DNA from: Paenibacillus sp.
GTDB lineage: Bacteria; Bacillota; Bacilli; Paenibacillales; Paenibacillaceae
Direction of reading: 5' to 3'
DNA length: 64,000 nucleotides
Assembly: GCA_031254035.1 (NCBI GenBank)
Contig: JAIRVF010000124.1
Location: 1-64,000 of the forward strand
A program made the position numbers and the translations under genes. The notes under the pieces were generated by a model. The model had not been told where the DNA came from and ran no database searches. It was given only the letters and a program-made list of their open reading frames with translations. Below, one piece after another: positions 41,882 through 50,232 of this stretch (position 1 is its first letter; each line of letters starts with the position of its first letter).

Positions 41882-42935
41882 CACGGAGGGGCTAGCAGCT
41901 GATGATGGGATCCGGCTGATTGCGGTAGGGCTGTATGTACCGCCAAACACCATGACGAGTTCGGAAATTGCAGCCGCCGCCGGCATTCCTCAGGACGTCG
42001 TGGAAACCAAGCTCGGCATTTTGCAAAAGCCGGTTCCCGGTGCAGATGACGATACATGTGAGATGGGAATTCGCGCAGCCAAGGAAGCCATTGAGCGCAG
42101 CGGGATCGACCCAATGGAGATTGATATGGTCATTTACATCGGTGAGGAGTATAAGGAATATCCGGTGTGGACTGCGGCGCTTAAGCTGCAGGAGGAGATT
42201 GGGGCGAGGCGTGCTTTTGGATTCGATATGGCTCTGCGCTGCTGTACGGCCATTGCGGGCGTGAAGACAGCCAAGGCGATGATGCTGGGGAATGCCTCAA
42301 TCCGGACTGTGCTCCTAGCGGGAGGTTACCGTAACGGGGATTTGATTGATATGGCGGATCCGGGAACGCGATTTATGATCAACTTGGCGGCAGGTGGCGG
42401 CGCGCTGATTCTGCGACGGGGCGCGGGTCCTGCTTATCCAGAGGTGATGGAATCGGCGCTCATAACCGACGGCTCTTTCAGCGAGGACGTTATCGTAAGC
42501 GTCGGGGGAACGAAAAATCCGCTGACGGCAGATTTGATCGCAGCCGGAGAGCCTAAGTTTCGGGTAACCGATCCGGAAGGGATGAAAAGGCGTCTGGATC
42601 AGCTGTCCATGCAGCGTTTTGTCCAGGTCGTAAAGGAGGCTACAACCGAAAGCGGTTATGTGGTTCCGGAAATTGAATACATGGGACTGCTTCATATGAA
42701 GCGTTCCGCGCATCGATTTGTGCTTGAAACGTTAGGCATACCGGCAGAGCGGGCTATCTATTTGGAGGAGTACGGTCATATGGGGCAATTTGATCCGGTG
42801 ATCCATCTCGAACTGATCAGCAGGGAAGGCCGGATGGCTCCGGGTAAGATTGCGGTGTTGGCTGCCGCAGGCATCGGTTATGCATGGGGAGCATTAACAT
42901 TAAGATGGGGGGAATCGGCATGTCCGTGGAACTAA
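41856..42935 (+). CDS. KAS III/FabH-like thiolase-fold enzyme
   Basis: A 359-residue thiolase-fold protein of the FabH (3-oxoacyl-ACP synthase III) type. The candidate nucleophile is in FDMALRCCTAIAGV and the first His in YMGLLHMKRSAHRFV. The third catalytic position, Asn in FabH (YGN-T-S), reads EEYGHMGQFDP here, so the triad appears as Cys-His-His. N-terminal extension of about 18 residues. The first ATG of two follows GGAGG 6 bases upstream. In this operon, without fatty-acid synthesis genes, it more likely carries out acyl transfer, condensation or cleavage on a CoA ester than fatty-acid initiation. It overlaps the hydrolase gene by 16 bases. Confidence 0.85.
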   Translation: MMGNQMIDNTEGLAADDGIRLIAVGLYVPPNTMTSSEIAAAAGIPQDVVETKLGILQKPVPGADDDTCEMGIRAAKEAIERSGIDPMEIDMVIYIGEEYKEYPVWTAALKLQEEIGARRAFGFDMALRCCTAIAGVKTAKAMMLGNASIRTVLLAGGYRNGDLIDMADPGTRFMINLAAGGGALILRRGAGPAYPEVMESALITDGSFSEDVIVSVGGTKNPLTADLIAAGEPKFRVTDPEGMKRRLDQLSMQRFVQVVKEATTESGYVVPEIEYMGLLHMKRSAHRFVLETLGIPAERAIYLEEYGHMGQFDPVIHLELISREGRMAPGKIAVLAAAGIGYAWGALTLRWGESACPWN

Positions 42936-43822
42936 AATCAGTAGAATTGCCGAGTGGCGAACGTTTAGGTTACCGGGAGCGCGAGGGCGGCGACGAAGTC
43001 GTGCTGCTTATTCATGGCAATATGAATTCCTCTGCCCATTGGGATATCGTTCTGGAGCAGATGGATGCGAAATATAAAATATACGCCGTTGATTTGCGGG
43101 GTTTTGGTATGTCGACATACCATACGCCTGCCGCCCGGCTGGAGATCTATGCAGATGATGTGAATGCTTTTATGGGGCTTCTCGGCCTTTCGTCCTGTAT
43201 CGTATGGGGCTGGTCAACAGGCGGTGGTATTGCGATGGATTTGGCCGCCCGGTATCCGGAGCGTGTCTCCAAGCTGGTGCTGCTTGCTTCCATGTCGACC
43301 AGAGGGTATCCCTTCTATGAGGATGATCTGGACGGAATGCCGGATGTAACGAAGCGAATTACGACCGCTGAAGGAATCAGGAAGGTTGTCCGCAATCACT
43401 GGGTGCAAAAAGCTAATGAGGAGCGGGACAAAAAATTTATGCGGACGTTGTTCAATTCGGTCATTTATGACAGGAATCAACCGGATGAAGCCAGATACGA
43501 AGCATACTTGGAGGATATTCTGACCCAGCGCAACCTGATGGACATCTATGAGGCGCTGAATACCTTCAATAACAGTCATATGGATCATGAAGCCAGCTCC
43601 GGATCCGGACTTGTAGATAGTATCCAGGTTCCAACGCTTGTACTGCGTGGTGACAGGGACATGGTCATCACCGCGCAAATGAATCAGGAATTACTGGATG
43701 ATTTTGGAGGAAGAGCACATGCGGTCACTTTGACAGGATGCGGACATTCACCGCTTGTGGATGATCCGGCCCAACTGATGGCTGCCGTGGAACAATTTCT
43801 GCAGGGAGGAACAGTAGAATGA
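42920..43822 (+). CDS. Alpha/beta hydrolase
   Basis: A 300-residue alpha/beta-hydrolase fold enzyme. The oxyanion region is VLLIHGNMNSSAHWD, the nucleophile elbow VWGWSTGGGIAM (G-W-S-T-G), the acid VLRGDRDMVI and the His TGCGHSPLVDDP. Such enzymes hydrolyse esters, thioesters, C-C bonds of beta-diketones or dehalogenate; the pattern alone does not decide. ATG at 42920 follows GGGGGG by 7 bases and lies inside the KAS III-like gene. The stop overlaps the SDR start (ATGA). In context it may release the acid or hydrolyse a diketone intermediate. Confidence 0.9.
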   Translation: MSVELKSVELPSGERLGYREREGGDEVVLLIHGNMNSSAHWDIVLEQMDAKYKIYAVDLRGFGMSTYHTPAARLEIYADDVNAFMGLLGLSSCIVWGWSTGGGIAMDLAARYPERVSKLVLLASMSTRGYPFYEDDLDGMPDVTKRITTAEGIRKVVRNHWVQKANEERDKKFMRTLFNSVIYDRNQPDEARYEAYLEDILTQRNLMDIYEALNTFNNSHMDHEASSGSGLVDSIQVPTLVLRGDRDMVITAQMNQELLDDFGGRAHAVTLTGCGHSPLVDDPAQLMAAVEQFLQGGTVE

Positions 43823-44562
43823 GACTGGAAGGTAAGATAGCAGTTATTACAGGCGCTGCAGGAGGTATCGGCTGGGCGGCGGTCCGGCTGTTCCTCGCTC
43901 ATGGCGCACAGGTCGTGGCAGCGGATTTTAACGCAGAGGCGGGCCGAAAGCTGATTGAGGAATTGGATGAAGAGCAGCGCCAGCGTGTATGTTTTATTAA
44001 AACGGATGTTTCGGATGAAGGTAGCGTGCAAGCGCTGATTGAATCGGTTATTACCGAATATGGTTGCATCGATATTTTGATCAACAACGCAGGTATTACA
44101 CGGGATGCGATGCTGTCCAAAATGACAACGGAGCAATGGAAACAGGTAATCGACGTCAACTTGAGCGGCGTCTATTATTGCACGAAATATGCCGCGCCTC
44201 ACATGACGGCCCGCGGGCAGGGCAAGATCATTAATACAAGTTCAATCGTTGGCTTGCAAGGCAATTTGGGCCAGACCAATTATGCGGCTACCAAAGCGGG
44301 GGTCATCGGCATGACGAAAACATGGGCCCGGGAACTTGGGTTTAAGGGCGTTTGCGTGAACGCCGTCGCTCCTGGTTTTATTGCAACCGAAATGGTGGCC
44401 AAGATGCCGGAGAAAGTTGTCAGCGCCATGAGCGAGAAGGTTCCGCTCCGCCGGCTCGGATTGCCGGAAGATGTGGCGGAAGCTTATCTTTACCTTGCAT
44501 CAGATGCGGCCAACTATGTGAATGGCGCTGTTCTGGAGGTTAATGGGGGACTTAACATTTGA
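43819..44562 (+). CDS. Short-chain dehydrogenase/reductase (FabG-like)
   Basis: A 247-residue classical SDR. Cofactor loop VITGAAGGIGWAAV, NNAG in DILINNAGITRDA, catalytic Ser-Tyr-Lys as INTSSIVGLQ and NYAATKAGVIGM, and a C-terminal EVNGGLNI. Sequence order and length match 3-oxoacyl-CoA/ACP reductases such as FabG or PhaB; Asp after strand 2 (VVAADFNAEA) suggests NAD rather than NADP preference. Overlapping start and stop couple it to the genes on both sides. Likely role: oxidation or reduction of a 3-hydroxyacyl-CoA in this pathway. Confidence 0.93.
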   Translation: MRLEGKIAVITGAAGGIGWAAVRLFLAHGAQVVAADFNAEAGRKLIEELDEEQRQRVCFIKTDVSDEGSVQALIESVITEYGCIDILINNAGITRDAMLSKMTTEQWKQVIDVNLSGVYYCTKYAAPHMTARGQGKIINTSSIVGLQGNLGQTNYAATKAGVIGMTKTWARELGFKGVCVNAVAPGFIATEMVAKMPEKVVSAMSEKVPLRRLGLPEDVAEAYLYLASDAANYVNGAVLEVNGGLNI

Positions 44563-46109
44563 ACCGCCGGAAACGTGAGCCCGCCCGAGTAATGACGGCG
44601 GATGAAGCGATGCTCCTTCTTCCCGATGCGGCCACGCTTGCGGTCGGCGGGTTTGTCGGCTGCGCTCATCCGGAAGCATTGACGGCAGCGCTTGAGCGGC
44701 GTTATGTACGTGAAGGATCGCCGACAAACTTGACGATTGTTTTTGCGGCAGGGCAAGGTGATGGAGGAACGCGTGGCATCAATCATCTAGCGCATGAAGG
44801 CATGCTGCGCAGAGTCATCGGCGGCCACTGGGGTCTGGCACCGAAGCTCGGCGCGCTTGCTTCTTCCAACCAGATCGAAGCTTATAATTTGCCGCAGGGC
44901 GTTATTACTCATCTGTATCGTGACATTGCGGCAGGTCGTCCTGGAACGCTGACACCGGTTGGGCTTCATACTTTTGTTGATCCGCGGTATGGGGGCGGTA
45001 AGATGAACGGCCGAACCACCCAGGACATGGTGGAGTTCATGATGATTGGCGGAAAGGAGCAGCTGTTTTATCATGCCTTTCCGATTCATTGCGCCTTGAT
45101 TCGGGGGACCACTGCGGACAGTAGCGGCAACCTCTCCATGGAGAGGGAAGCGGTTACGCTGGAAATGCTGGCGCTGGCTCAGGCCGCGCGAAATAGCGGA
45201 GGCATGGTGATCGCGCAGGTGGAACGGCTTGTTCCCGCCCGGTCGATTCCGCCGAGACATGTGGTTGTACCCGGAATCATGGTTGACGTGATCGTCGTCG
45301 CGGATGCGGAGCATCATGCCATGACTTTTGCCGAACAAGATAATCCGGCTTATTCGGGTCATCTGCCGCCTGGGACAGCGGCCCAGGGAAATCCTCCTGC
45401 TCCGCCTGAGGCAGAGAGGCTTGTCATTGCGCGGCGTGCGCTAGCCGAGATTGATCCGCATCAGGTCGTGAACCTGGGAATAGGACTACCGGAAGGCGTA
45501 GGAGTGGCGGCCCGAGAAGCCGGCAGAACGGATATAACGCTGCTGCTCGAATCCGGGCCTGTTGGAGGCACGCCCGCAAGAGGGCTCAGCTTCGGCGCTT
45601 CCGCATGGGCTGAGGCGATTCTGGATCAGCCGTCGCAGTTTGACTTTTTGGACGGCGGCGGTGTGGATGTAGCTTGCTTGGGCATGGCGGAAGCGGACGG
45701 CACAGGTAATGTAAATGTTAGCCTGTACGGTGGGAGGCTGACAGGATGCGGCGGATTTATTAACATCAGCCAAAATGCCCGTAAAGTTGTATTTTGCTCT
45801 ACCTTCACGACAGGTGGACTGCAAACAAAGCTGGAAAACGGCCGCTTGCATATTCTGCGGGAGGGAAACCTGCGCAAATTCGTATCCCAAGTCGAGCATT
45901 TGACCTTTAATGCCGCCTATGCGGAACGCAAAGGGACAGAGGTTGTCTACGTGACGGAAAGGGCTGTGTTCTCATTGTATGAGGGGCAGCTTGTGCTTAC
46001 GGAAATAGCTCCTGGGATGAGGCTGGAGGAAGATATCCTGGCCCATATGGCGGAAAGGCCGTTGATTTCGTCTGATTTGCGGCAGATGGATGCCAGCTTG
46101 TTTGCATGA
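44559..46109 (+). CDS. Acyl-CoA:carboxylate CoA-transferase
   Basis: A 516-residue family I CoA-transferase of the fused alpha-beta (propionate CoA-transferase-like) type. The N-terminal half has TLAVGGFVGCAHPEALTAAL and the C-terminal half NLGIGLPEGVGVAA followed by the active-site Glu in TLLLESGPVGGTPARG, where a CoA-glutamyl ester forms. It starts with TTG overlapping the SDR stop (TTGA) and has GGGGGA upstream. It exchanges CoA between acyl-CoA and a free acid, so it can activate the incoming substrate without ATP. It is the last gene of the operon; a dispersed repeat follows directly and no clear terminator was seen. Confidence 0.92.
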   Translation: MNRRKREPARVMTADEAMLLLPDAATLAVGGFVGCAHPEALTAALERRYVREGSPTNLTIVFAAGQGDGGTRGINHLAHEGMLRRVIGGHWGLAPKLGALASSNQIEAYNLPQGVITHLYRDIAAGRPGTLTPVGLHTFVDPRYGGGKMNGRTTQDMVEFMMIGGKEQLFYHAFPIHCALIRGTTADSSGNLSMEREAVTLEMLALAQAARNSGGMVIAQVERLVPARSIPPRHVVVPGIMVDVIVVADAEHHAMTFAEQDNPAYSGHLPPGTAAQGNPPAPPEAERLVIARRALAEIDPHQVVNLGIGLPEGVGVAAREAGRTDITLLLESGPVGGTPARGLSFGASAWAEAILDQPSQFDFLDGGGVDVACLGMAEADGTGNVNVSLYGGRLTGCGGFINISQNARKVVFCSTFTTGGLQTKLENGRLHILREGNLRKFVSQVEHLTFNAAYAERKGTEVVYVTERAVFSLYEGQLVLTEIAPGMRLEEDILAHMAERPLISSDLRQMDASLFA

Positions 46110-46120
46110 GGGTGGCAAGA

Positions 46121-46257
46121 AGCGCAGGGGACGGAATCGATTCTTACGAAGCGGTAGCGGTCGCCTTTGTTTCCGAATTTCTACATTTTGAATAAATATA
46201 ATCAGGAAATTTGGAAACAACAGTGATCGGAAGAACGATCCGTAATCGCAGTGGTCA
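46121..46257. repeat. Dispersed repeat, long form with hairpin
   Basis: The outer parts match 26105-26184. The extra centre carries TTTGTTTCCGAATTTC (46166-46181) pairing at 14 of 15 positions with GAAATTTGGAAACAA (46206-46220), so it can fold into a long hairpin. It lies between the catabolic operon and a convergent LysR gene. Confidence 0.65.
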
Positions 46258-46296
46258 ACTCACGCATTTTCAAGAAATAAATTCAATATTGAGTCG

Positions 46297-47187
46297 TCAA
46301 TATGGATATCTCCGGATCAGTTCGATCAAGTTTTCAGCTGCTGCGCTTAGCGGTTCATGCTTACGCGTGCAGATGGCGATGATATTCCGTAGCTCGATGC
46401 CTTCGACATAAACGCGACATAATTCACCTCGGGATACGTATTCGCGAACCACTAGCGAGGAAACGAAATTTGCTCCGTATCCCGCAATCACCGCAGTAAT
46501 TGCTTCATGCAGACCGTTAAATTGAAGGGCGATTTTTGGAGCGGGTGCATTGTAAGTACGGCAAAGCGCGAGCAGTCGTTCTCTAGTGGAGCTCCCTTCC
46601 TCACGCATGACAAAAGGCTCCTTCATCATCTCTTCCAAAGAGATATGCTTGCCCGCATATTTATGATTCGGCGCGACAACAAACCACAGCTCATCTTGAA
46701 ATAATTCCTCAGTCTGTATGTTGTCGGGATATTCCTCAGGCAGTCCGCCGTATATAGCCATGTCCACATCTACATTCAAAAGCAGCTTCAGCGCTCCGCT
46801 GGAGTTTGTTGTCGTGATCGACATCTCGACTTGTTCATATTGCTGTTTGAATCTGGCCAGCCAGGCTGGAAGCAGAAAATGCGACGGAAGATAGGTTGCA
46901 GCCAAGCGGATATGGCCCTGGGTTCCACGCCCATATTCCATTGCAAACTGTTCAATCTGCTGCTCAACGGCAAACAGTCGTTTGGCCAGAACCGCGATCT
47001 GTTCTCCCGCAACGCTTAACATGATGCCTCGGCCCTGGGGCATAATCAGGGTCAACCCCAATTCCTTTTCAAATTTCTTGATTTGAGCAGTGATTGCTGG
47101 CTGGCTGATGTTCAGCAGTTCAGATGCCCGGGTGACACTGCCGGTTTTGGAAATTTCATGGAAAAGACGCAGGGCGTGCAGATTCAT
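46297..47187 (-). CDS. LysR-type transcriptional regulator
   Basis: A 296-residue LysR regulator: MNLHALRLFHEISKTGSVTR, recognition segment LLNISQPAITAQIKKFEKEL, then an effector domain that starts with GHIRLAATYLPSHFLLPAWL. It is divergent from the O-methyltransferase gene; the 163-base gap has a perfect 9-bp inverted repeat (ATAATCATA 47210-47218, TATGATTAT 47258-47266), a candidate binding site. It converges on the catabolic operon but regulation of that operon is less likely because the BTAD protein is nearer. Confidence 0.9.
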   Translation of the reverse strand: MNLHALRLFHEISKTGSVTRASELLNISQPAITAQIKKFEKELGLTLIMPQGRGIMLSVAGEQIAVLAKRLFAVEQQIEQFAMEYGRGTQGHIRLAATYLPSHFLLPAWLARFKQQYEQVEMSITTTNSSGALKLLLNVDVDMAIYGGLPEEYPDNIQTEELFQDELWFVVAPNHKYAGKHISLEEMMKEPFVMREEGSSTRERLLALCRTYNAPAPKIALQFNGLHEAITAVIAGYGANFVSSLVVREYVSRGELCRVYVEGIELRNIIAICTRKHEPLSAAAENLIELIRRYPY

Positions 47188-47209
47188 AGGCTAAGCTCCT
47201 TTTTTGATC

Positions 47210-47266
47210 ATAATCATAAGTTAAATATATGAGTTTTTCCCAAAGATATATTATTCATATGATTAT
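47210..47266. promoter_or_regulatory. Inverted repeat in LysR/methyltransferase promoter
   Basis: ATAATCATA and TATGATTAT, 39 bases apart, in the AT-rich gap between divergent genes. Candidate LysR site; short enough that chance is possible. Confidence 0.35.
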
Positions 47267-47350
47267 ATTCCAAATACAATAGAATCAAAAGCAGTCATCA
47301 AAGATTTACCTAAACCCCAAGCATCTCAAATATCTAAAGGAGTGATTAAC

Positions 47351-48016
47351 ATGCAACAAACCTGGGAACAAGTCGATGAGTATATTACGGAGCTGCTTTG
47401 CCCGAATGATGTTGTGCTGGACGAAGTACTGGTAGCGAATCGCAATGCCGATTTGCCGGAAATTGATGTGGCTGGCAATCAGGGCAAGCTGCTGCAATTG
47501 TTTGTCCAAATGAAGGGAGCGAAGCGGATTCTGGAAATAGGCACACTTGGCGCATACAGTACGATTTGGATGGCAAGAGGGCTGCCTGCGGATGGCCGGA
47601 TCATTACGCTGGAGCTGGTCCAGCACCATGCCGAAGTGGCGTTGGCCAATATCAAACATGCCGGCTTAGAGGAGAAGATCGAAATTCGGACCGGAGATGC
47701 CTTGGAACAACTGGCCAAAATGGCTGAGGAACAGGTGCAGCCCTTCGATCTAATATTTATTGATGCCGACAAGCCGAATAATCCAAAATATCTGGAATGG
47801 GCACTGCATTTCTCCCGGCCCGGTACAGTGATCATTGGCGACAACGTTATCAGAGGTGGAGAGATCATCGATAAACACAGCACTGATTCCCGCATACAGG
47901 GTGTAAGAACATTCTACGAAATGATTGCAAGCAATCCGAAAATCTCGGCGACGGCAATTCAGACAGTGGGCAGCAAGGGGTATGACGGTTTTATGATCGG
48001 CATTGTTCAGGAATAG
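47351..48016 (+). CDS. SAM-dependent O-methyltransferase
   Basis: A 221-residue class I methyltransferase of the catechol/caffeoyl-CoA O-methyltransferase type. The SAM loop is ILEIGTLGAYSTIWMARGLP (E-I-G-T), followed by GRIITLELVQHHAEVA and the metal-site FDLIFIDADKPNNPKYLEWAL (D-A-D-K) plus IIGDNVIRGG, all typical of divalent-metal-dependent members. ATG at 47351 follows AAAGGAG by 8 bases. These enzymes methylate hydroxyl groups of catechols or small phenolics. Its own terminator follows. Confidence 0.92.
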   Translation: MQQTWEQVDEYITELLCPNDVVLDEVLVANRNADLPEIDVAGNQGKLLQLFVQMKGAKRILEIGTLGAYSTIWMARGLPADGRIITLELVQHHAEVALANIKHAGLEEKIEIRTGDALEQLAKMAEEQVQPFDLIFIDADKPNNPKYLEWALHFSRPGTVIIGDNVIRGGEIIDKHSTDSRIQGVRTFYEMIASNPKISATAIQTVGSKGYDGFMIGIVQE

Positions 48017-48024
48017 GGTGGGTT

Positions 48025-48052
48025 AGGTGGGGGATTGCTTCCCCCACCTTTA
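48025..48052 (+). terminator. Terminator of methyltransferase gene
   Basis: Perfect 9-bp stem AGGTGGGGG/CCCCCACCT, tail TTACT. Confidence 0.8.
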
Positions 48053-48188
48053 CTATGTCAACAGCTTCTACCGATACGAATACCGAGATCAACGATCTCA
48101 ATTTTGCTGCGAACATACGGCACTTTGTATCTGCTCTCAATTTCCTGCGGCGAAGCTCAATCGTATCCATAGGTAAATGATTGGTGGA

Positions 48189-48463
48189 TCAATTAACCAT
48201 CAACAAACAGACTTCTCCCGCTGCAAACGTATTTAATAGCGACTCATTACCTCTTTCCTCGATAACGGTAATTTGAGCCGTTCCACGAAGTAGAAATATG
48301 CCGTACATGACCGCGTCCTCCCGGTGGAATATTCTCGATTTAGCAGGGAAATGCCGAATAAATGGCTGTGCTTTAGCCCATTCCCCCTGCTGCACGACAC
48401 TGAAGCAAGGGAAAACTTCCGCAGATTCGTTTCTTCGACTCCGCTATGTTCATTTTTATCCAC
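48189..48463 (-). pseudogene. Truncated, frameshifted Crp/Fnr-type regulator
   Basis: On the minus strand an ATG at 48463 opens a frame (MDKNEHSGVEETNLRKF) that shifts after a run of T near 48410 into VVQQGEWAKAQPFIRHFPAK, then HREDAVMYGIFLLRGTAQIT and FAAGEVCLLMVN, which is the N-terminal cyclic-nucleotide-binding fold of Crp/Fnr regulators. The frame ends there; the rest of the sensor domain and the helix-turn-helix are missing. Both a frameshift and a deletion have inactivated it. Nothing is seen from 48061 to 48188. Confidence 0.65.
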
Positions 48464-48580
48464 TCCTCTAGGTTACTATGATGCTTTTAGCGTACAACCG
48501 ATTCGCCCAGGTAGCAAAGGGAGTATGCAATCCGGATTTCTGCCGAAGTTCATTTTTACGACCCCTCCCAGGAGAGAAAC

Positions 48581-48760
48581 ATGCGAAAGTGCATCCTTTT
48601 CCAACATTTATAAGAAAAATAAAAAAAATCCTGCGATTGTGCATCTTTTTCAAGGCAAATCTGTGTATTTGGCTTATATGCCCGGAAAAGGCTTGCACAT
48701 TTGCAGGTTTTTCCTTGAAAGGCGGCGCTAATGGCATCAAAAGATGCAGATTTGCAAGCT
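48581..48760. repeat. Four-unit short repeat block (two plus, two minus)
   Basis: Units ATGCGAAAGTGCATCCTTTT (48581) and CTGCGATTGTGCATCTTTTT (48631) in plus orientation; CTGCAAATGTGCAAGCCTTTT (read minus, around 48690-48710) and TGCAAATCTGCATCTTTT (read minus, around 48738-48757) in minus orientation. Order and spacing mirror the block at 761-940. The surrounding gap 48464-48970 holds no gene. Short open frames over it are low-quality. Confidence 0.6.
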
Positions 48761-48970
48761 TTCTTCGGGCCCACTAAGCAGGACGAAAACTTTTGGGGGA
48801 TACGCAAGCTTTCCGCGGTTGTCTATGATATTCAACTGCGTTTTGACCAGAAAAATCACCGATGAAGCCCCTTTCCCAAAAAAATTATGTATATGGAGTT
48901 GACAATGGGAAGATAATGGAATATATTGTGGTTAGTTACTACAGTAATTAACCAGTTAGGTGGTGAAGGT

Positions 48971-49339
48971 GTGGGGCCAATTATTGATGACGTCCGCCCA
49001 ATATTTATACAGATTGCCGAAAAAATTGAAGATGACATCATTGGTGGCGGGTTGCCGGAAGAGTCGCAGGTCCCTTCGACAAACCAGTTTGCATCCTTTT
49101 ATCAAATCAATCCTGCGACCGCTGCAAAGGGAGTTAATCTTTTGGTGGATCAAGGCATTTTGTACAAGAAAAGAGGGATCGGCATGTTTGTAACGTTGGG
49201 GGCAAAAGAGAAATTGATCGAAAAGCGGAAAGAACAGTTTTATGAACAATATGTCATCACGATGATCCATGAGGCGAAGAAACTTGGCATTACGATCGAT
49301 CAATTAACGGATTTGGTCAGGAGAGGGGATGCTTTGTAA
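48971..49339 (+). CDS. GntR/YtrA-type regulator
   Basis: A 122-residue GntR-family regulator of the short YtrA branch: IFIQIAEKIEDDIIGGGLPE (wing helix start), SQVPSTNQFASFYQINPATA (recognition helix) and VNLLVDQGILYKKRGIGMFV, then a 45-residue dimer helix region. The GTG at 48971 is chosen; AGGTGG lies about 8 bases upstream, and the longer frame from 48926 gives an unlikely N-terminus. The end overlaps the ABC ATPase start by one base (TAATG), the classical layout where the repressor controls its own ABC genes, often in response to cell-wall stress. Confidence 0.9.
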   Translation: MGPIIDDVRPIFIQIAEKIEDDIIGGGLPEESQVPSTNQFASFYQINPATAAKGVNLLVDQGILYKKRGIGMFVTLGAKEKLIEKRKEQFYEQYVITMIHEAKKLGITIDQLTDLVRRGDAL

Positions 49340-50232
49340 TGAACCGCGTGATTGAAGTGAACCGGCTGAATAAAACATATGGCCATGAAACGGTTATTAA
49401 AGATGTCAGTTTTACGGTGGAGGAGAATAAGATTTATGGTTTGCTAGGGAGAAACGGCGCAGGCAAAACGACCATCATGCATATGCTTACCGCCCAGCTG
49501 TTTCCGACGAAAGGAGATTTGAAGGTCTTCGGGGAAAACCCGTACGAAAATAACCGAGTGCTCAGTCGAATGTGTTTCATTAAAGAGAGCCAGAAGTATC
49601 CCGAGAGCCTTAGAATTGTAGATATTCTCGATGTGGCGGCAGCCATTTACCCGAACTGGGATTCGGAATTTGCCTCGCAGCTGATCGAGGAATTCCGTCT
49701 TCCTGTGAAAAAAAGAATGAAAAAGCTGTCCAGAGGGATGCTCTCATCGGTGGGAGTCATTATCGGCCTTGCCAGTCGCGCACCGCTTACGATTTTCGAT
49801 GAACCTTATTTGGGCCTGGATGCCGTCGCGAGAAGCTTATTTTACGAAAGATTGATCGAAGATTATGCGGAGCATCCGCGGACTATCATTTTATCTACGC
49901 ATTTAATCGATGAGGTTAGCAATATACTCGAGCATGTGCTTGTTATTGATAACGGGAACATCCTGATTGATGAAGAGGCGGATGATCTCAGGGGGAAAGC
50001 TTTTACGGCTACTGGCCCTGAGAGAAGTGTCAGCGCTTTTGCGGCAGGTAAAAAGATCATTCATCAAGAGTCGATCGGTGGACTCATGACGGCAACCGTG
50101 TTGTGCGAGAAGCGGGATGGGAATCTGCATGCGGAAGCGAAGGGGATTAAGCTTTCATCCGTGTCCTTGCAGCAGCTGATAGTTCATTTAACAAGCGGTA
50201 GAGCAAATAGAAAGGTGGCTGAAACACGATGA
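49339..50232 (+). CDS. ABC transporter ATPase (YtrB-like)
   Basis: A 297-residue ABC ATPase: Walker A LLGRNGAGKTTIMHMLTA, Q-loop region CFIKESQKYPES, signature KKLSRGMLSSVGVIIGL (LSRGM in place of LSGGQ, usual for YtrB-like proteins), Walker B LTIFDEPYLGLD and His in IILSTHLIDEV. The last 70 residues form an accessory domain. Its stop overlaps the permease start (ATGA). With the upstream GntR gene and downstream membrane protein it forms a three-gene operon for an exporter or membrane-stress response. Confidence 0.92.
   Translation: MNRVIEVNRLNKTYGHETVIKDVSFTVEENKIYGLLGRNGAGKTTIMHMLTAQLFPTKGDLKVFGENPYENNRVLSRMCFIKESQKYPESLRIVDILDVAAAIYPNWDSEFASQLIEEFRLPVKKRMKKLSRGMLSSVGVIIGLASRAPLTIFDEPYLGLDAVARSLFYERLIEDYAEHPRTIILSTHLIDEVSNILEHVLVIDNGNILIDEEADDLRGKAFTATGPERSVSAFAAGKKIIHQESIGGLMTATVLCEKRDGNLHAEAKGIKLSSVSLQQLIVHLTSGRANRKVAETR

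Noticed and set aside
48468..48807. Several overlapping short frames on both strands over the repeat block
   Set aside because: They follow the repeat units rather than any protein pattern and appear in more than one frame equally well.
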